Shown: one piece after another, positions 56,132-64,000 of the stretch | Layout of the letters: the number at the start of each line of letters is the position of its first letter | How positions within the stretch are numbered: position 1 is the first letter of the stretch | Source: Tabrizicola sp. | GTDB lineage: Bacteria > Pseudomonadota > Alphaproteobacteria > Rhodobacterales > Rhodobacteraceae | Length of the DNA stretch: 64,000 bases | Assembly (NCBI GenBank): GCA_025458105.1 | Contig: JALOTD010000012.1 | Location: forward strand, 39,367 to 103,366 | Reading direction: 5' to 3' | The notes under the pieces: generated by a model | What the model was told of the DNA's origin: nothing | Database searches by the model: none | Seen by the model: the letters and a program-made list of their open reading frames with translations, nothing else | Position numbers and translations under genes: made by a program

Positions 56132-57699
56132 CCAAGCTTGTCTCCCCATCCGAGGCCGTCTCCCGCATCGCGGACGGGGCTATTGTCACCGTCTCCTCCT
56201 CCTCCGCCTTGGGCTGTCCCGACCTGGTGCTGAAGGCGCTGGGCGAAAGGTTCCGCGCCGAGGGCCACCCCAAGGGCATCACCACGCTCCACCCCATCGC
56301 CGCCGGCGACATGTACGGCGTCAAGGGCATGGACTGGATCGCGCAGGACGGGCTTCTGGCCCGGGTTCTGGCCGGCTCCTACCCCTCCGGCTCCTCGAAC
56401 CTGCCGATGCCCGAGATCTGGAAGATGATCGTCGAGGACCGCGTCGCCGCCTACAACGTGCCCTCCGGCATCCTCTTCGACATGCACCGCGAGGCCGCCG
56501 CCCGCCGCCCTGGCGTCCTGACCAAGGTGGGGATGGAGACCTTCGCCGACCCGATCCGCGAAGGCTGCGCGATGAACGCCCGGGGTGCCGCCGCGCCCAT
56601 CGTAAAACGGGTGGAGTTCGGCGGCGACACCTGGCTCCACTTCCCGAACATCCAGCCCGACGTCTGCATCCTCCGCGCCACCACGGCGGACGAAAACGGC
56701 AACCTCACCTACGAACACGAAGGCGCCTACCTGGGCGGCCTCGAACAGGCCATAGCCGCCCGCAACAACGGCGGCCTCGTCATCGCCCAAGTGTCCCGGA
56801 TCACCGCGAAGGGGTCGCTCAGACCCCACGACGTCCGCGTCCCCGGCCACCTGGTCGACCTCATCGTCCTCGACCCAGACCAGAAGCAGACCTGCGAAAC
56901 CCCCTACGACCCGGCCATCTCCGGCCAGATCATGCGGCCCTGGTGGTCCTTTACCCTGGCCGAGCACGGCGTCGAAAAGGTCATCGCCCGCCGCGCCGCG
57001 ATGGAGCTGCGGAAGGGCCAGACCGCCAACCTCGGCTTCGGAATCAGTGCGATGGTCCCCCGCATCCTCCTCGAAGAGGGCCACCCCGAGGCCGTCACCT
57101 GGGCCATCGAACAGGGTGCCGTCGGGGGGATGCCGCTCACCGGCTTCGCCTTCGGCTGTGCCTCGAACGCATGGGGCTACGTCCCCTCGCCGCAGCAGTT
57201 CATCTACTTCCAGGGCGCGGGGTTTGATCTGTCCTTCCTGTCCTTCCTGGAGATCGACACCGAAGGCAACGTCAACGTCTCGAAACTCGGGAAAAAGCCT
57301 TACCTCACAGCCGGTTGCGGCGGGTTCGTCGACATCACCTCGCATGCCCGCAAGATCGTCTTCTCCGGCTGGTTCGAGGCCGGGGCAGGGGTCTCCCTTA
57401 GCCCCTCGGGCCTCACCGTCACCACCCCCGGCAAGTTCTGCAAGATGGTGGACCGGGTCGAACACGTCACCTTCTCCGGCACCCGCGCCCGCGCGACGGG
57501 GCAAGAGGTCCTCTACATCACCGAACGCTGCGTGATCCGCCTCACCGACAAGGGCCTCGTCGCGACCGAGATCATGCCCGGCATCGACCCCGCCCGCGAC
57601 ATCATCGCCGCCAGCCAAGGCCGCGTCTCCATCGCCGAGAACGCGACCCTGATGCCCCTCAAACTCCTCACCGAAGGACCGATGGGGTGGCAGCCATGA
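56128..57699 (+). CDS. acyl-CoA:acetate/3-ketoacid CoA-transferase (single-chain, YdiF-like)
   Basis: 523 aa, with both CoA-transferase halves in one chain. The N-terminal half carries VSPSEAVSRIADGAIVTVSS. The C-terminal half carries ELRKGQTANLGFGISAMVPRIL and AIEQGAVGGMP with the catalytic Glu. The enzyme moves CoA between carboxylic acids, so it would activate an acid substrate without ATP. It overlaps both neighbours by four bases (ATGA). Confidence 0.9.
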   Translation: MTKLVSPSEAVSRIADGAIVTVSSSSALGCPDLVLKALGERFRAEGHPKGITTLHPIAAGDMYGVKGMDWIAQDGLLARVLAGSYPSGSSNLPMPEIWKMIVEDRVAAYNVPSGILFDMHREAAARRPGVLTKVGMETFADPIREGCAMNARGAAAPIVKRVEFGGDTWLHFPNIQPDVCILRATTADENGNLTYEHEGAYLGGLEQAIAARNNGGLVIAQVSRITAKGSLRPHDVRVPGHLVDLIVLDPDQKQTCETPYDPAISGQIMRPWWSFTLAEHGVEKVIARRAAMELRKGQTANLGFGISAMVPRILLEEGHPEAVTWAIEQGAVGGMPLTGFAFGCASNAWGYVPSPQQFIYFQGAGFDLSFLSFLEIDTEGNVNVSKLGKKPYLTAGCGGFVDITSHARKIVFSGWFEAGAGVSLSPSGLTVTTPGKFCKMVDRVEHVTFSGTRARATGQEVLYITERCVIRLTDKGLVATEIMPGIDPARDIIAASQGRVSIAENATLMPLKLLTEGPMGWQP

Positions 57700-58463
57700 G
57701 CGGCGTTTGCCTCCACATCGCAGGCCCCGTCGCCACCCTGACACTGGACAACCCGGCCAAGCTCAACTGCTTCACCACCGACATGCTGGCCCAGCTCGCC
57801 AGCCACCTGGAAACCATCGAGGCCAGCCCCGACGTCCGCGCCGTGATCGTTACCGGGGAAGGGGAAAAAGCCTTCTGCTCGGGCGCCGACATCAACGCCT
57901 GGGGCGGCCTTTCCCCCGCCGACTTCGCAAGGAACTGGGTCCGCGGCGGCCACCGCATTTTCGACCGCCTCGCGCGCCTTGCGAAACCCACCATCGCCGC
58001 GCTCAACGGCCACGCCTTCGGCGGCGGCCTCGAACTCGCCGCCGCCTGTGACATCCGGGTCATCACGCCGAAAGCCAACATCGCCCTGCCAGAGGCGCAA
58101 GTCGGCATCGTCCCCGGCTGGTCCGGCAGCCAACGCCTCGCCCGGCTGATCCCCGAAGGCCTCCTCAAGGAAATGGCCCTCTTCGGCCGCCGCATCCCGG
58201 CTGACCGCCTCCTCTCCTGCGGCTTCGTCGCCGAAGTCACCGACGACCCCCGAGCCGCCGCCCAGGCCATCGCCGAGAAGGCCGCAACCCTCTCCCCCCG
58301 CGCCATGGAGATCACCAAGGCGATGATTCATGCCGGACAGGGCGAGGACCAGGCGGCCCTGATCGAGGCTTTGGGCTCGGCCGCCATCGCCGCCAGCGAG
58401 GACCGGGCCGAGGGCGTCGCCGCCTTCCAGCAGAAACGCACACCAGACTTCCCGGGGACCTGA
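57696..58463 (+). CDS. enoyl-CoA hydratase/isomerase family protein
   Basis: 255 aa from the ATG at 57696. Crotonase features: DNPAKLNCFTTDM, the oxyanion-hole FCSGADINAWGG and AALNGHAFGGGLELAAACDIRV, with EAQVGIVPGWSGSQRLARLI carrying a catalytic Glu. It hydrates a 2-enoyl-CoA, or acts as a hydratase-lyase giving an aldehyde. The following aldehyde dehydrogenase makes the latter worth testing. Confidence 0.87.
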   Translation: MSGVCLHIAGPVATLTLDNPAKLNCFTTDMLAQLASHLETIEASPDVRAVIVTGEGEKAFCSGADINAWGGLSPADFARNWVRGGHRIFDRLARLAKPTIAALNGHAFGGGLELAAACDIRVITPKANIALPEAQVGIVPGWSGSQRLARLIPEGLLKEMALFGRRIPADRLLSCGFVAEVTDDPRAAAQAIAEKAATLSPRAMEITKAMIHAGQGEDQAALIEALGSAAIAASEDRAEGVAAFQQKRTPDFPGT

Positions 58464-58464
58464 C

Positions 58465-59982
58465 ATGCTCGACCTCACCGTGATCCCCGCGATCCAGAAC
58501 ACCCTCCCGCCGGTCTTCGACGCCCGCCATCTGATCGACGGGCGATGGCAGGCCGACGGGCCCACGTCCGAACGCCTCTCCCCCTCCCACGGCACCGTCG
58601 TTTCACGCGCGCAAATTGGAACGATCCAAGACGCCGAAGCCGCCATCGCCGCCGCCCGCGCCGCCTTCGATGACGGCCGCTGGAGCCAACTCTCCGGCAA
58701 GGCCCGCGCCACGGTCCTCCTGAAAGTCGCCGACCTGATCGAGGTCAACGTGGAGCGCATGGCGCTCATGGAAACCCTCGAATCCGGCAAGCCCATCACC
58801 CAGGCGCGGGGCGAAATCAGCGGGGCCGCCGACCTCTGGCGCTACGCCGCCTCTCTCGCCCGGACTCTCCACGGCGACAGCCACAACAGCCTCGGCGCAG
58901 ACATGCTCGCCGTCGTCCTGAAGGAACCCATCGGCGTCGTCAGCATCATCACGCCCTGGAACTTCCCCTTCTGGATTCTTTCCCAGAAGCTCCCCTTCGC
59001 TCTCGCCGCCGGTTGCACCTGCGTGGTGAAACCCTCGGAACTCACCCCCTCCACTACCGTCATCCTGGGCGAACTCCTGATCGAGGCGGGCCTCCCGGCA
59101 GGCGTCGTGAACATCGTCCTCGGCTACGGCCAGCCGGTCGGCGCAACCCTCGCCAGCCACCCAAGCGTCGACATGGTCACCTTCACCGGCTCCACCGCCG
59201 TTGGGCGCGGGATCGCCGCTGCCGCCTCCAGCACGCTGAAGAAAGTCGCCCTCGAACTCGGCGGCAAGAACCCGCAGGTGATCTTCCCTGACGCCGATCT
59301 GGAGTCAGCCGCCGATGCCGTCACCTTCGGCGTCTATTTCAACGTGGGCCAGTGCTGCAATTCTGGCAGCCGCATCATCGTCCACGAAGACATCGCTAAG
59401 GACTTCACCGCCCGCATCGTCGACCTCTCGAAACAGGTGGCCTTCGGCGATCCACTAGACCCGGCAACTCAAGTCGGTGCCATCGTCAGCCGCGAGCATG
59501 GGCAGAAGATCGATGCCTACGTCACCGCCGCCCGCAAGGCCGGGGCCACAGTCGCGTTGGGCGGCGCTGCGTTGCAAGTGCCTGGCCTCGGCCCCCAATT
59601 CTACCAGCCCACAATCGTGACCAATGTCACCCCCGACATGGCCATCGCGCGGGAAGAGGTCTTTGGTCCGGTCCTGACCGTCCTGACCTTCCGGACGCTC
59701 GAGGAGGCGCTGACCCTAGTGAACGACGCCGACTATGGCCTTTCCGCAGGGGTCTGGAGCGAGAACGTCCACACCTGCCTTCAGTTTGCCCGCATGGCGC
59801 AGGCGGGCACCGTCTGGACCAACACCTGGATGGACGGCTTCCCCGAAGTCACCTTCGGCGGCTTCAAGCAATCGGGCCTCGGGCGCGAGATCGGCCGCCA
59901 TGGCCTGGATGAATTCATGGAAATCAAGTCGCTCGTCATGCGGATCGGCCGCACGCGGGCGCCTTGGGTAAGACCCCGCTGA
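58465..59982 (+). CDS. NAD(P)-dependent aldehyde dehydrogenase
   Basis: 505 aa. The catalytic elements are all present: N166 in TPWNFP, E264 in ELGGKNP, C298 in GQCCNSGSR, and EVFGPV later. The length and the ending (GLGREIGRHGLDEFMEIKSLV) match the betaine/vanillin-type group. The substrate is unknown. The start follows the hydratase stop by one base, and a copy of the operon operator arm lies inside its 5' part (58616-58629). Confidence 0.92.
   Translation: MLDLTVIPAIQNTLPPVFDARHLIDGRWQADGPTSERLSPSHGTVVSRAQIGTIQDAEAAIAAARAAFDDGRWSQLSGKARATVLLKVADLIEVNVERMALMETLESGKPITQARGEISGAADLWRYAASLARTLHGDSHNSLGADMLAVVLKEPIGVVSIITPWNFPFWILSQKLPFALAAGCTCVVKPSELTPSTTVILGELLIEAGLPAGVVNIVLGYGQPVGATLASHPSVDMVTFTGSTAVGRGIAAAASSTLKKVALELGGKNPQVIFPDADLESAADAVTFGVYFNVGQCCNSGSRIIVHEDIAKDFTARIVDLSKQVAFGDPLDPATQVGAIVSREHGQKIDAYVTAARKAGATVALGGAALQVPGLGPQFYQPTIVTNVTPDMAIAREEVFGPVLTVLTFRTLEEALTLVNDADYGLSAGVWSENVHTCLQFARMAQAGTVWTNTWMDGFPEVTFGGFKQSGLGREIGRHGLDEFMEIKSLVMRIGRTRAPWVRPR
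58616..58629. promoter_or_regulatory. second operator-like site inside the aldehyde dehydrogenase gene
   Basis: TTGGAACGATCCAA, an inverted repeat of TTGGA and TCCAA, shares 12 consecutive bases (GGAACGATCCAA) with the operator arm at 55109-55120. About 3.5 kb separates the two, which would permit looping or a roadblock by the same regulator. Confidence 0.5.
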
Positions 59983-60024
59983 CCCTTGGGGCGGGCAATG
60001 ATGCGCAATAGGGAGGAAACCACA

Positions 60025-61178
60025 ATGCGCTTTTTTGGAAAGACGATGACCACGTCCTGAAAGAGGACCTCGCCACCAAATCCATCGGCTGGGTCGACAT
60101 GCCCGTCGCCGGTGGCGGTGGCGAGGCCGCGATGACCGCGCTCCGCGCCCGCGTCACAGCGGGCGACCCGCCGACCGCCGTGCAGATGCTGGGCTTCGAC
60201 ATCCTCGACTGGGCCGGCGAGGGCGCACTTGGCGACCTGACCGAAGTCGCCACCGCCGAAGGCTGGGACGCTGTCGTTCCTGCAGCACTCCAGGGCTTCT
60301 CCAAAGCAGACGGCAAGTGGATCGCGGCCCCGGTCAACGTCCACTCGACCAACTGGGTCTGGATCAACAAGGCCGCGCTGGACGCAACCGGCCTTGCCGC
60401 GCCCACGACCTGGGACGAGCTGGTCGCCGTCCTCGACAAGATGAAGGAAAACGGGATCACGCCCCTTGGCCACGGCGGCCAGCCCTGGCAGGAAGCCACC
60501 GTCTTCGACGGCGTGGTCCTTGGGATGGGCGGGGACCTGTACCAGAAGGCCTTCATCGACCTTGACCCGGCGGCGCTCGGTGGCCCGGAAATGGCCGAGG
60601 CCTTCAACCGCCTGATCAAGCTCCGCAGCTACGTCGACGACAACTTCTCCGGCCGCGACTGGAACCTCGCCTCGGCGATGGTCATCAACGGAGAAGCCGG
60701 GATGCAGATGATGGGCGACTGGGCGAAGGGCGAGTTCCTGAAGGCCGGCAAGGTCCCGGGCACCGACTTCGTCTGCATTCGCTTCCCCGGCACTCAAGGC
60801 TCGGTCACCTTCAACTCCGACCAGTTCGCCATGTTCAACGTGGAAAGCGAAGAGGCGAAGGCCGCACAAGGCGCGATGGCCTCGGCGATCATGAACCCGA
60901 CGTTCCAGTCGGCGTTCAACGTGGTCAAGGGCTCGGTCCCCGCACGCACCGACGTGCCGAACGACGCCTTCGACGACTGCGGCAAGAAGGGCATGGCGGA
61001 CCTGGCGGAAGCCAACACCAACGGCACGCTTTTTGGGTCCATGGCGCATGGTCACGCGGCCCCGGCGTCGGTGAAGAACGCCACCTATGACGTGATCACC
61101 GCGGCCTTCAACGGCGAATATGCCGATGGCACCGCCGCTGCCGCCGCGCTGGCCGAAGCCGTCGCCGCCGCGCAGTAA
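60025..61178 (+). pseudogene. ABC transporter sugar-binding protein gene, 5' deletion and frameshift
   Basis: The original start is clear: GGGAGG, then ATG at 60025. The frame reads [11 protein letters not shown] and stops at 60060. The conserved protein resumes one frame back at 60057 ([20 protein letters not shown]) and runs intact to 61178. Compared with the paralogue at 63245, about 29 codons are missing, including the signal-peptide end and the WTSGGE motif. The open frame from 60099 would give a cytoplasmic, N-terminally truncated protein. Roughly half of residues match the paralogue. The permeases follow, so the operon may now depend on the second binding protein. Confidence 0.8.
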
Positions 61179-61214
61179 CCTGAAGACGGGGGCGGCCCTC
61201 GGGTCGCCCCTCAA

Positions 61215-61261
61215 CCAAATTCCTTCGAAGGAATTTGGCAAAAGTTTTCGAAAACTTTTGC
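61215..61261. repeat. double palindrome between binding-protein and permease genes
   Basis: Two perfect 24-bp palindromes share one base. The first has the half CCAAATTCCTTC (61215-61238) and the second GCAAAAGTTTTC (61238-61261). The second is identical to a palindrome at 63061. Such strong hairpins between binding-protein and membrane-protein genes usually set unequal expression by pausing or by protecting the upstream mRNA. Confidence 0.85.
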
Positions 61262-61286
61262 GCCCTAGAACCAACGGGAGGGACCC

Positions 61287-62180
61287 ATGGCCATGACCGA
61301 GGCCGATTTCCGCACACGCCTGCAGGACTGGCTGCCAAAGCTGGTGCTGGCCCCCTCCTTCGCCGTGACGCTTCTCTTCGTCTACGGCTTCATCCTCTTC
61401 ACCGTGGTCCTGTCCTTCACCGGGTCCAAGATGCTGCCCCGCTACGACTGGGTGGGCTTCGAGAATTACGAAAAGCTCTGGGCGCTGCCCGCCTGGACCA
61501 CCGCGATCACCAACATCGCGATCTTTGCCAGCCTCTACATCGTGATCTGCACCCTCATCGGCCTGATGCTGGCGATCTTCCTGGACCAGAAGATCCGGGG
61601 TGAGGGGATGTTGCGCCCGATTTACCTGTATCCGATGGCGCTAAGCTTCATCGTCACCGGCACCGCCTGGAAATGGTTCCTCGATCCCGGGATCGGTTTG
61701 CAGCGCATCCTGCAGCAATGGGGGTGGGAGTCCTTCACCTTCACCTGGATCAAGGATGGCGACATGGCGATCTACACGATCGTCATCGCCGCCGTCTGGC
61801 AGACCTCGGGCTTCGTGATGGCGATGTTCCTCGCGGGCCTCCGCGGCATCGACAACGAAATCCTGAAGGCCGCCCAGATCGACGGCGCCTCGAACTGGCA
61901 GCTTTACCGGCGGATCGTCATTCCCCTGCTGCGTCCGGCCTTCCTGTCTGCCCTCGTCATCCTGTCGCACCTCGCGATCAAGTCCTATGACCTGGTCATC
62001 GCGCTGACCGGGGGCGGCCCGGGGCGGGCAACCGAAATGCCCGCCACCTTCATGTATTCCTACACCTTCACCCGCAACCAGATGGGCATCGGCGCCTCCT
62101 CGGCCGTGATCATGCTGATGACCATCGCCGCGATCATGGTCCCTTACCTTTACGCCGAGCTGAAGGAGAAGAAGGCATGA
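61287..62180 (+). CDS. sugar ABC transporter permease (MalF/UgpA type)
   Basis: 297 aa with six membrane helices. The EAA loop EILKAAQIDGASNWQLYRRIVIPLLRP binds the ATPase. The start lies after GGGAGGG. It overlaps the second permease gene by four bases. Its family imports mono- or disaccharides and polyols; the exact sugar is unknown. The ATPase gene is not in the window and probably follows the second binding protein. Confidence 0.92.
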   Translation: MAMTEADFRTRLQDWLPKLVLAPSFAVTLLFVYGFILFTVVLSFTGSKMLPRYDWVGFENYEKLWALPAWTTAITNIAIFASLYIVICTLIGLMLAIFLDQKIRGEGMLRPIYLYPMALSFIVTGTAWKWFLDPGIGLQRILQQWGWESFTFTWIKDGDMAIYTIVIAAVWQTSGFVMAMFLAGLRGIDNEILKAAQIDGASNWQLYRRIVIPLLRPAFLSALVILSHLAIKSYDLVIALTGGGPGRATEMPATFMYSYTFTRNQMGIGASSAVIMLMTIAAIMVPYLYAELKEKKA

Positions 62181-63055
62181 GCGTCGCGACCCAAGACACC
62201 GCCGTCTCCACCGGCCGCATCACCCGGGCCTTCATCTACCTGGTCCTGATCCTCTTCGCGCTCTTCTACCTCCTGCCGCTCTACGTCATGGGCGTGAACT
62301 CGCTGAAACCGCTGCAGGAAATCACCGGCGGCAACATGATGGCCCTGCCGTCACAATGGACGCTCGACCCCTGGCGATCCGCCTGGTCCACCGCCCAGAT
62401 CGGCGTCGAACCCACGGGCCTCAAACCCTATTTCCTGAACTCGATCCTGATGGTCGTCCCCGCCGTCGCCATCTCCACCATCGTCGGGGCCCTCAATGGC
62501 TACATCCTGACCAAATGGCGCTTTCGGGGGGATACCTGGGTCTTCGGGCTGATGCTCTTCTCCTGCTTCATCCCGTTCCAGATCGTGCTGATCCCGATGG
62601 CCGTCGTCCTTGGCAAACTCGGCCTCGCCGGATCGGTCCCCGGCCTGATCCTCGTCCACGTCGTCTACGGGATCGGCTTCACCACGCTTTACTTCCGGAA
62701 CTACTACGCGTCGTTCCCCACGGAACTCGTCCGCGCCGCGATGATCGACGGAGCCGGGTTCTTCCGCATCTTCTGGCGGATCCTTCTGCCCGTCTCCGGC
62801 CCCATCGCGGTCGTCTCGATCATCTGGCAGTTCACCAACATCTGGAACGACTTCCTGTTCGGCGTCTCGTTCGGCGGCACGTCGCAACCGATGACCGTGG
62901 CCTTGAACAACCTCGTCCAGTCCTCGACGGGCGTGAAGGAATACAACGTCCACTTCGCCGGCGCGATCCTGGCCGCGCTGCCCACCCTGATCGTCTACAT
63001 CGTCGCTGGACGCTACTTCGTGCGCGGCCTCATGGCGGGGAGCGTCAAGGGATGA
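62177..63055 (+). CDS. sugar ABC transporter permease (MalG/UgpE type)
   Basis: 292 aa, six helices. N-terminal YLLPLYVMGVNSLKPLQEI and the EAA loop ELVRAAMIDGAGFFRIFWRILLPVSGP are typical of the second permease. ATGA coupling to the first permease indicates a heterodimer made in equal amounts. A double palindrome follows its stop. Confidence 0.92.
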   Translation: MSVATQDTAVSTGRITRAFIYLVLILFALFYLLPLYVMGVNSLKPLQEITGGNMMALPSQWTLDPWRSAWSTAQIGVEPTGLKPYFLNSILMVVPAVAISTIVGALNGYILTKWRFRGDTWVFGLMLFSCFIPFQIVLIPMAVVLGKLGLAGSVPGLILVHVVYGIGFTTLYFRNYYASFPTELVRAAMIDGAGFFRIFWRILLPVSGPIAVVSIIWQFTNIWNDFLFGVSFGGTSQPMTVALNNLVQSSTGVKEYNVHFAGAILAALPTLIVYIVAGRYFVRGLMAGSVKG

Positions 63056-63060
63056 CCCGC

Positions 63061-63107
63061 GCAAAAGTTTTCGAAAACTTTTGCCAAGAATTTTCGAAAA
63101 TTCTTGG
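63061..63107. repeat. double palindrome between permease and second binding-protein gene
   Basis: Two perfect 24-bp palindromes share one base. The halves are GCAAAAGTTTTC (63061-63084) and CCAAGAATTTTC (63084-63107). The arrangement mirrors 61215-61261 with the order reversed, so the two sites are inverted copies bracketing the permease pair. Confidence 0.85.
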
Positions 63108-63244
63108 CCCCGACCCCGACCGTCCCGCGCAACCGCAAAGGACATGAAGGGAGACCGCCGGGCGGCGGCAACCGCCCGACGGTCAGTTCAACCCAAGCCC
63201 GCATTCACACCGACAAGGGCGAACAGCAGGAAGGAATACCGAAG

Positions 63245-64000
63245 ATGAAGGTCTTGTCCATAACCGCACTGATGCTGGCCACGGCCAGCCCGGCCCTCGC
63301 CGACCCCTCGGTCGAGGTGATGCACTTCTGGACCTCCGGGGGTGAGGCTGCTGCCCTTGGCGCCGTCCGTGACAAGGTCGTCGCTGATGGCGTCACTTGG
63401 ACCGATGCGCCTGTCGCGGGCGGGGGCGGCGACCAGGCCAAGACCGCGCTGCAGGCCCGCATCGCCAGTGGCAACCCGCCCGCCGCAGTGCTGATCCTTG
63501 GCCAGAACATCCTCGACTGGGCCGCCGAAGGGATGCTCGGCAACGTCGACGCGCTGGCGGCCGCACAGGGCTGGGACGCCGCCCTGCCGCAGGCGGTGAA
63601 GGACTTCACCAAGGTCGACGGTCACTACGTTTCCGTCCCCACCAACGTCCACCGCACCGACATGATCTGGGCCTCGAAGGCCGCCTTCGACAAGATCGGC
63701 GCCGCCTATCCGACGACCTGGGAAGAGCTGAACGCGCTGGCCCCCAAGTTCCTTGAGGCCGGGATCATCCCGCTCGCCCACGGCGGCCAGGCCTGGCAGG
63801 AAGCCTACATGTTCGAAGCCGTCGCCCTGGGTGTCGGCGGGGCTGAGTTCTACCGCAAGGCCCTGATCGACCTCGACGACGCCACCCTGCGCGGGCCCGA
63901 GATGGTCGCGGTCTTCGCCCAGATGGCGTCCTTGCGCGGCATGGTGGACGAAAACTTCCCCGGTCGTGACTGGAACCTTGCCTCGGCCATGGTCATCAAC
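63245..64000 (+). CDS. sugar ABC transporter substrate-binding protein (3' end outside window)
   Basis: 252 codons are visible and the frame is open to the window edge. Residues 1-19 are a signal peptide ending ASPALA. HFWTSGGEAAALG near residue 27 is the N-terminal signature of family 1 (MalE-like) binding proteins that the upstream paralogue has lost. HGGQAWQEAYMFEAVALGVGG and [18 protein letters not shown] follow. It is probably the functional periplasmic receptor for the permeases at 61287-63055. Confidence 0.9.
   Translation, partial: MKVLSITALMLATASPALADPSVEVMHFWTSGGEAAALGAVRDKVVADGVTWTDAPVAGGGGDQAKTALQARIASGNPPAAVLILGQNILDWAAEGMLGNVDALAAAQGWDAALPQAVKDFTKVDGHYVSVPTNVHRTDMIWASKAAFDKIGAAYPTTWEELNALAPKFLEAGIIPLAHGGQAWQEAYMFEAVALGVGGAEFYRKALIDLDDATLRGPEMVAVFAQMASLRGMVDENFPGRDWNLASAMVIN

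Noticed and set aside
55981..57744. 587-codon minus-strand open frame opposite the CoA-transferase gene
   Set aside because: The composition (Gly/Asp/Val repeats without motif) is that of antisense to a GC-rich gene. The plus-strand enzyme is unmistakable.

Overview
The window reads as the chromosome of a GC-rich alphaproteobacterium, most likely a member of the Rhodobacterales (Rhodobacter/Paracoccus-like). The evidence is the dense GC-rich coding, the ATGA/GTGA-coupled operons, the style of the carbohydrate ABC transporter and a prophage that follows the gene order of Rhodobacter Mu-like siphophages. No 16S or other phylogenetic marker is present, so this is inference.

Layout. (1) 1-7.5 kb: the end of a thioesterase-terminated NRPS/PKS-type gene, then a phosphopantetheinyl transferase, a methyltransferase, a CPBP-like membrane protein and a GT25 glycosyltransferase. 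Facing them is a minus-strand operon of an asparagine-synthase-like amidotransferase and two glycosyltransferases (GT2, GT4). (2) 7.7-13.2 kb: an aromatic-acid cluster resembling the gallate/protocatechuate 4,5-cleavage lower pathway. It holds a LysR regulator with two DNA-binding domains, a DUF1932-type dehydrogenase, GalB-, GalC/LigK- and GalD-like enzymes, and a type I (VOC) ring-cleavage dioxygenase split by a frameshift. (3) About 13.4-54.9 kb: a near-complete Mu-like transposable prophage. (4) 55-64 kb: an operon of Gfo/Idh oxidoreductase, CoA-transferase, enoyl-CoA hydratase and aldehyde dehydrogenase behind a clear promoter/operator, followed by a sugar-type ABC transporter with one broken and one intact binding-protein gene.

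The prophage is organised as a leftward repressor operon (repressor, small lipoprotein, small membrane protein); a rightward early region (small proteins, ParB-like protein, MuA-type DDE transposase, MuB-type ATPase, a stand-alone DnaA domain IV protein, DUF3164, HU, ASCH, GemA, Mor-like regulator); lysis genes; Mu-type head genes (gp27, gp28, gp29, F, G, I/Z, T); and a siphovirus-type tail (tube, chaperones with a programmed -1 frameshift, tape measure, hub, tip protein, fibres). Accessory genes at the right end are a D12-class adenine methylase, a secreted-type nuclease and small proteins.

Points of most interest: an Acb2/Tad1-like cyclic-nucleotide sponge between the terminase genes; an ADP-ribosyltransferase domain fused to the head protein F; a decoration domain fused to the major capsid protein; a tRNA-CAT gene inside the head operon; a perfect 30-bp palindrome inside the ParB-like gene whose half-site recurs at the phage left end; a GGGAAAC slippery site; a duplicated gpF fragment in the early region; paired double palindromes bracketing the ABC permease genes; and a diverged direct repeat on both sides of the prophage. 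Three frame-disrupting lesions (about 10.84, 29.60 and 60.06 kb) could be real mutations or assembly errors.
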